Positions 60,825 through 64,000 of a stretch of DNA of 64,000 bases are shown one piece after another. The number at the start of each line of letters is the position of its first letter. The stretch's first letter is position 1. The position numbers and the translations under genes are program-made. The stretch comes from Shewanella sp. KX20019 (lineage in GTDB: Bacteria; Pseudomonadota; Gammaproteobacteria; Enterobacterales; Shewanellaceae). Location: NCBI RefSeq assembly GCF_016757755.1, contig NZ_CP068437.1:310001-374000 (forward strand), in the 5' to 3' direction. The notes beneath the pieces are model-generated. The model had not been told where the DNA came from, searched no databases, and saw only the letters and a list, made by a program, of their open reading frames with translations.

Positions 60825-62078
60825 ATGAATCAAAATAAAGGCACGATTGGACGCTGGCAAGGTGCCGGGCTAATGGCCACCACTTTGTTGGGCACTGGGG
60901 TGTTTATCCTGCCGCAAATGACTATAGTAACCGCTGGACAAGGGGCATTAATCGCTTGGTTGGTGTTAACGCTGGCCATTATTCCAGTCACACTCGTGTT
61001 TGGACGATTAGCTAGCCTATTGCCTCACGCGGCAGGTCCTGCTTATTTTGTCGAACAAGCCTATGGCCGTACAGCCGGCAGAACCATAGGCTTGATGTTT
61101 CTACTGGTTGTGCCCATTGGCGCACCCGCCGCCATCTTGATGACCTTTCAATTCGTTAACGCTTTAGTGCCATTAAGCGGTTGGGCGCAGGTAGGAACTG
61201 AATTGTTACTGTTAGGCGTGCTGCTTTTGCTCAATTCACGTGGTATTCAAGTTTCAGCAAAGCTGCAGTTTGCTCTAACCTTAGCAATAGTCTCCGTGGT
61301 GGTGGCACTCTTTGGCGGTGTTGGATTGAGCCTGTCTGAGCTTGAGTCTTTTGCCCATCAAGACACGCCCGATATAAGCTTAATCATGGCGGCAGTCGGT
61401 ATCGCATTTTGGAGCTTTCTGGGGATAGAGGCGATGACGCATCTTGCCAATGATTTTCGTCAGCCTAAGCAGGACATGATCCCCGCAATGCTAATTGGTA
61501 CCGTATTAGTTGGTGTGGTTTATTTAGCTTGTACCTTATTACTGTTGATGGTTCCGAGCGATACACCAGTGGCCATGGTTGGTGTGTTTGACAGCTTATT
61601 AGGTGGTTATGGGGCGCCTGTTATCGGCATACTAGGGATCGTTAGTGGTTTAGCAACCGTCAACGTTTATACCGCGAGTGTGTCGAGATTAATCTGGAGC
61701 TTTAGCCGTGATGGCGTGCTGCCAAAATACTTTAGCCAATTGAATCAACATCAGTCACCCGCTCGAGCAGCAACCGCAGTACTTTTTGCGATGGCATTAG
61801 TGATCATAATCACCTACGCAACTGGTCAGCAACTAGAAGATCTTATTGCCTGGAGTAACGGGGTATTTGTGATTATCTATTTAGCCGCCATGTTTGCGGC
61901 GGCTAAGTTACTCAGCAAGCGATACTTGCCGCTGGTGATCCTTAGTTGTGCCTTATGCGCAGTTATAGGTTTTGCTTTAGGCTGGAATATGGCCTACGCC
62001 ATATTGCTGATGCTAATTTTGTTTCCAATATTATGGGCACAGAAAAGCCACTTAAGCCGAAGACAAGCGCTAGTTTGA
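60825..62078 (+). CDS. APC family amino acid exporter, YjeH-like
   Basis: 417 residues, about twelve helices. ATTLLGTGVFILPQMTIVTAG matches the first helix of the YjeH group, and FWSFLGIEAMTHLANDFRQP is the conserved mid-protein segment. YjeH of E. coli exports methionine and branched-chain amino acids. Substrate here is inferred. The divergent Lrp gene (145 bp away) probably regulates it. Confidence 0.83.
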   Translation: MNQNKGTIGRWQGAGLMATTLLGTGVFILPQMTIVTAGQGALIAWLVLTLAIIPVTLVFGRLASLLPHAAGPAYFVEQAYGRTAGRTIGLMFLLVVPIGAPAAILMTFQFVNALVPLSGWAQVGTELLLLGVLLLLNSRGIQVSAKLQFALTLAIVSVVVALFGGVGLSLSELESFAHQDTPDISLIMAAVGIAFWSFLGIEAMTHLANDFRQPKQDMIPAMLIGTVLVGVVYLACTLLLLMVPSDTPVAMVGVFDSLLGGYGAPVIGILGIVSGLATVNVYTASVSRLIWSFSRDGVLPKYFSQLNQHQSPARAATAVLFAMALVIIITYATGQQLEDLIAWSNGVFVIIYLAAMFAAAKLLSKRYLPLVILSCALCAVIGFALGWNMAYAILLMLILFPILWAQKSHLSRRQALV

Positions 62079-62107
62079 GTCAATTGCCAGCAGCGTATTG
62101 CAGATTT

Positions 62108-62557
62108 TTATTGAGTTTCTATTGCTAAGTTGCGCATCTGGATCAGTTCGCTATGCCGCAGATATAGCAGTTCAGAGGTGCGACGGATTAGCTGATCTTC
62201 ATATTGGCACAGATGTCCATCAACATAAGCTAAGCGCCACATTGCCAGGATTAGCTGTTGTTTTTGCTCAATATCAAAGTGGTCATTAATGGCTTGAGTA
62301 AACTCATATAGCGAGGTGGAATTATTTTGCGACACAGTAGCATCTGCGATTAATGCATTCACATCGTCGACTGACAAGCCTAAGCTGGTGGTGAGAAGCT
62401 CAGGTAGGATCTTCGCTTCTTCATCTGACATGCTCTCATCGGCCATGACGACTTCCAATAGCAAGCTGGCCGCGGCAAGGTTAAGTTGCTGCGCCTGCTC
62501 TTCAGCTGAAAGCGTTCGACTGGGAGCTTCAAAAAATTGTTTTAGCTTAGCAAGCAT
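62108..62557 (-). CDS. TerB family protein
   Basis: 149 residues, all-helical. Conserved acidic TerB pattern LLLEVVMADESMSDEEAKIL and LAMWRLAYVDGHLCQYEDQLIRR. TerB-like domains bind divalent metals and occur in tellurite resistance and in many unrelated house-keeping contexts; no other ter genes are near, so resistance should not be inferred. Convergent with the exporter. Confidence 0.87.
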   Translation of the reverse strand: MLAKLKQFFEAPSRTLSAEEQAQQLNLAAASLLLEVVMADESMSDEEAKILPELLTTSLGLSVDDVNALIADATVSQNNSTSLYEFTQAINDHFDIEQKQQLILAMWRLAYVDGHLCQYEDQLIRRTSELLYLRHSELIQMRNLAIETQ

Positions 62558-62636
62558 GCAAATTCCTTAATGTATAGATATAAAACTTAGAGCGTCAATC
62601 TTAAGGAGAGTTCCATCTTGGTTGTGTTGGATGATC

Positions 62637-62900
62637 TATACCCATCTTACCTGAAGATGCAGGATTCAGTGGAAATTTAATGGGCTTTAATCAAGACATT
62701 GATTGCCACTAATGGTCGTTCCCTTAATAAAATCAATAACACGGAGTAAAGCCCATTAAAACCCATCGCAGAAGGCGTTGTGCAAGCCCACTTCGTTGTT
62801 GCACTAACTTAAAAGGGAATAACCATTTCTTCGTTAATGCGCCTAGAATTGAACTCGCACAACGCCTCTGAAACGAGCACCTTCAAGTAGGATGGGTATA
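62637..62900. mobile_element. MITE-like element with 33-bp terminal inverted repeats
   Basis: Left end 62637-62669 and right end 62868-62900 are imperfect inverted repeats beginning TATACCCATC(T/C)TAC. The termini are flanked by TA, the target of IS630/mariner-type elements. No ORF. Internal complementary pairs: AATGGGCTTTA/TAAAGCCCATT, AATGGTCGTTCCCTT/AAGGGAATAACCATT and GGCGTTGTGC/GCACAACGCC, interleaved. The left end carries the core also found at 9.65 and 37.9 kb. Another partial end (GATGGGTATA) follows at 62911. Confidence 0.72.
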
Positions 62901-62926
62901 TAGCAACCAAGATGGGTATAGCAGTC

Positions 62927-63463
62927 TTACAATATGGCGCCGAGTCCTTGCATAAGTAGGTCTGCGCTACCAGATGTGCCATTAGAGTCGAGGTAGCCCT
63001 TGACGATGTCAATCATAGGAGCCGCCAAATCTTTGGAAATTCCAAGCTTTTCAAAAGCGTCGTAAACCATCGCACCACCCTGCAGCGAATCACCGAATCC
63101 ACCCGCTTTAGATAACAAGCCTGACATTCCTGAGTCACTATCCATCTCAGGTACCGCACTTAGCAAGCCATCAATACCGGGAATCGAGTCTGAAATAGAG
63201 CTAAAGTCACTGCTGCCCAGTGAAGATTGCGCTAATGACAGCAAACTGCCTAAGCCGCCCTCTGCCTGCCCCTGGCTTAAGCCTAATTGCGACATGACAC
63301 TGCCGACCAAATCATCTGATTGTGCTGGCGTTGAAATCGCTTTTGCTGCTTTTGTAGCAGGATCTATTGAAGTTGCTTCTGCTAATAGGTCGAGCCCGTG
63401 GGCGTTAACTTGAGTTGAGAATATGCTTAATAGCGTCAGAATACCTGCAGTCAATAATTTCAT
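62927..63463 (-). CDS. DUF2780 family exported protein
   Basis: 178 residues with a signal peptide (LLTAGILTLLSIFSTQVNA). Low-complexity Ser/Gly/Leu/Asp-rich body. The conserved part VMSQLGLSQGQAEGGLGSLL and the C-terminus LAAPMIDIVKGYLDSNGTSGSADLL resemble the DUF2780 (VcgC/VcgE-like) family of unknown function. The ATG at 63463 is chosen over 63472 on spacing. Monocistronic, next to the MITE-like element. Confidence 0.75.
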   Translation of the reverse strand: MKLLTAGILTLLSIFSTQVNAHGLDLLAEATSIDPATKAAKAISTPAQSDDLVGSVMSQLGLSQGQAEGGLGSLLSLAQSSLGSSDFSSISDSIPGIDGLLSAVPEMDSDSGMSGLLSKAGGFGDSLQGGAMVYDAFEKLGISKDLAAPMIDIVKGYLDSNGTSGSADLLMQGLGAIL

Positions 63464-63648
63464 CGGAGCCATCCTTTTAAGTTAAATCTGTTGCATTTTT
63501 TACTAGTTTAACGGGTTTAACAATTTGTTTGCAGTTTTTTTACTTTTAACAAATAGCGAATACGTGATTTCAACTGTGCATTAATTACTAAACTTGGGTA
63601 TCCTTAGCCCTAATTCGTGTTATTCAATTTCATTTTTTGGAAAACCCT

Positions 63649-64000
63649 ATGTCATTATCAGCCATCTTGACTCAAGCATTTAATTTTTTTCGTAATAATA
63701 TTAGCCAGTTAGCAGCTTTAACTGTTCCAGTGTTGTTTATCCAGGTCGGTATTCAACTGTGGTTGAGTTTAGAGATAAGCACTGCTGATCTTGAAAACCC
63801 CCAGTTTGGCACCGTTCATATGGTGGCGATGATGACGTTGTTGTTAGTATTTTCGTTTTTAATTGCCGCATTAACACTATTTTTAGAGATCCGCTCACAA
63901 GGGCACAGTCCTAGTAACGGTATGATATTAAAAACCAGCTTGAACTTTGTTCCCGCTTTACTGTTGGCTGGAGTATTTTCAGGTCTTGCTGTGCTGGCAC
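63649..64000 (+). CDS. YciC/UPF0259-like membrane protein (partial)
   Basis: First 117 residues; continues past the window. Starts MSLSAILTQAFNFFRNNISQ, with at least three hydrophobic segments (AALTVPVLFIQVGIQLWLSL, MMTLLLVFSFLIAALTLF, ALLLAGVFSGLAVLA). The NFFRNN start and layout resemble UPF0259/YciC, inner membrane proteins of unknown function. Divergent from the DUF2780 gene. Confidence 0.6.
   Translation, partial: MSLSAILTQAFNFFRNNISQLAALTVPVLFIQVGIQLWLSLEISTADLENPQFGTVHMVAMMTLLLVFSFLIAALTLFLEIRSQGHSPSNGMILKTSLNFVPALLLAGVFSGLAVLA

Noticed and set aside
62108..62557. Tellurite resistance locus
   Set aside because: Only a TerB-domain gene is present; no terZADCEF genes nearby.

Overview
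The window is ordinary, gene-dense chromosome of a marine gammaproteobacterium, almost certainly a Shewanella. The evidence is CymA (tetraheme quinol dehydrogenase), NrfA, a caa3-type cytochrome c oxidase operon, lexA-sulA, the gammaproteobacterial orders ompR-envZ / bioH-comF-nfuA / rsmD-ftsY-ftsE-ftsX-rpoH / menDHCE, and several short dispersed repeats. The species cannot be fixed from sequence alone. No rRNA, tRNA, complete insertion sequence, prophage or CRISPR array was seen.

Layout. 1-7.4 kb: envZ (cut by the window edge) and ompR on the minus strand, then greB, tex and an LTA-synthase-like membrane sulfatase/phosphotransferase on plus. 7.4-16.1 kb: a Gln-rich protein, bioH, comF, a large M14 metallopeptidase, nfuA, a MATE exporter, a polysaccharide deacetylase and a GNAT acetyltransferase. 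16.1-17.1 kb: a non-genic block with 63-bp direct repeats around a 53-codon ORF; a decayed relative lies at 54.5-54.9 kb. 17.1-27.7 kb: an esterase, then the cytochrome oxidase cluster on minus: ctaC (with two fused cytochrome c domains), ctaD, ctaG, three tiny overlapping ORFs, ctaE, SURF1, an assembly-type protein, ctaA, ctaB and SCO. 28.2-31 kb: lexA-sulA with an SOS box, and nrfA. 31-40 kb: plsB, an aromatic amino acid permease, an AraC regulator, a DUF3302/HlyD pair, a diguanylate cyclase and a VOC protein. 40.2-47.4 kb: a CusA/CusB metal efflux locus with many CPMHP metal-binding repeats and Cys-rich small proteins. 47.7-54.2 kb: cymA, DUF1145, rsmD, ftsY, ftsEX, rpoH. 55-60.1 kb: menaquinone synthesis menDHCE. 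60.2-64 kb: an Lrp regulator with a divergent YjeH-like exporter, TerB, a 264-bp MITE-like element, a DUF2780 protein and the start of a YciC-like membrane protein.

Themes. Respiration dominates: an aerobic caa3 oxidase with its heme A and copper assembly factors, anaerobic CymA and NrfA (in Shewanella CymA feeds electrons to NrfA), and the menaquinone pathway that supplies CymA. The two strongest unexplained observations are (1) a 122-bp tandem duplication between ctaG and ctaE that creates a run of three 41-42 codon ORFs, each with a Shine-Dalgarno and ATGA overlap, and (2) a dense cluster of single-base insertions between 48.3 and 51.0 kb that frameshifts cymA (3' end), a DUF1145 gene, rsmD and the essential ftsY. 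The second is most economically read as a low-quality stretch of sequence.
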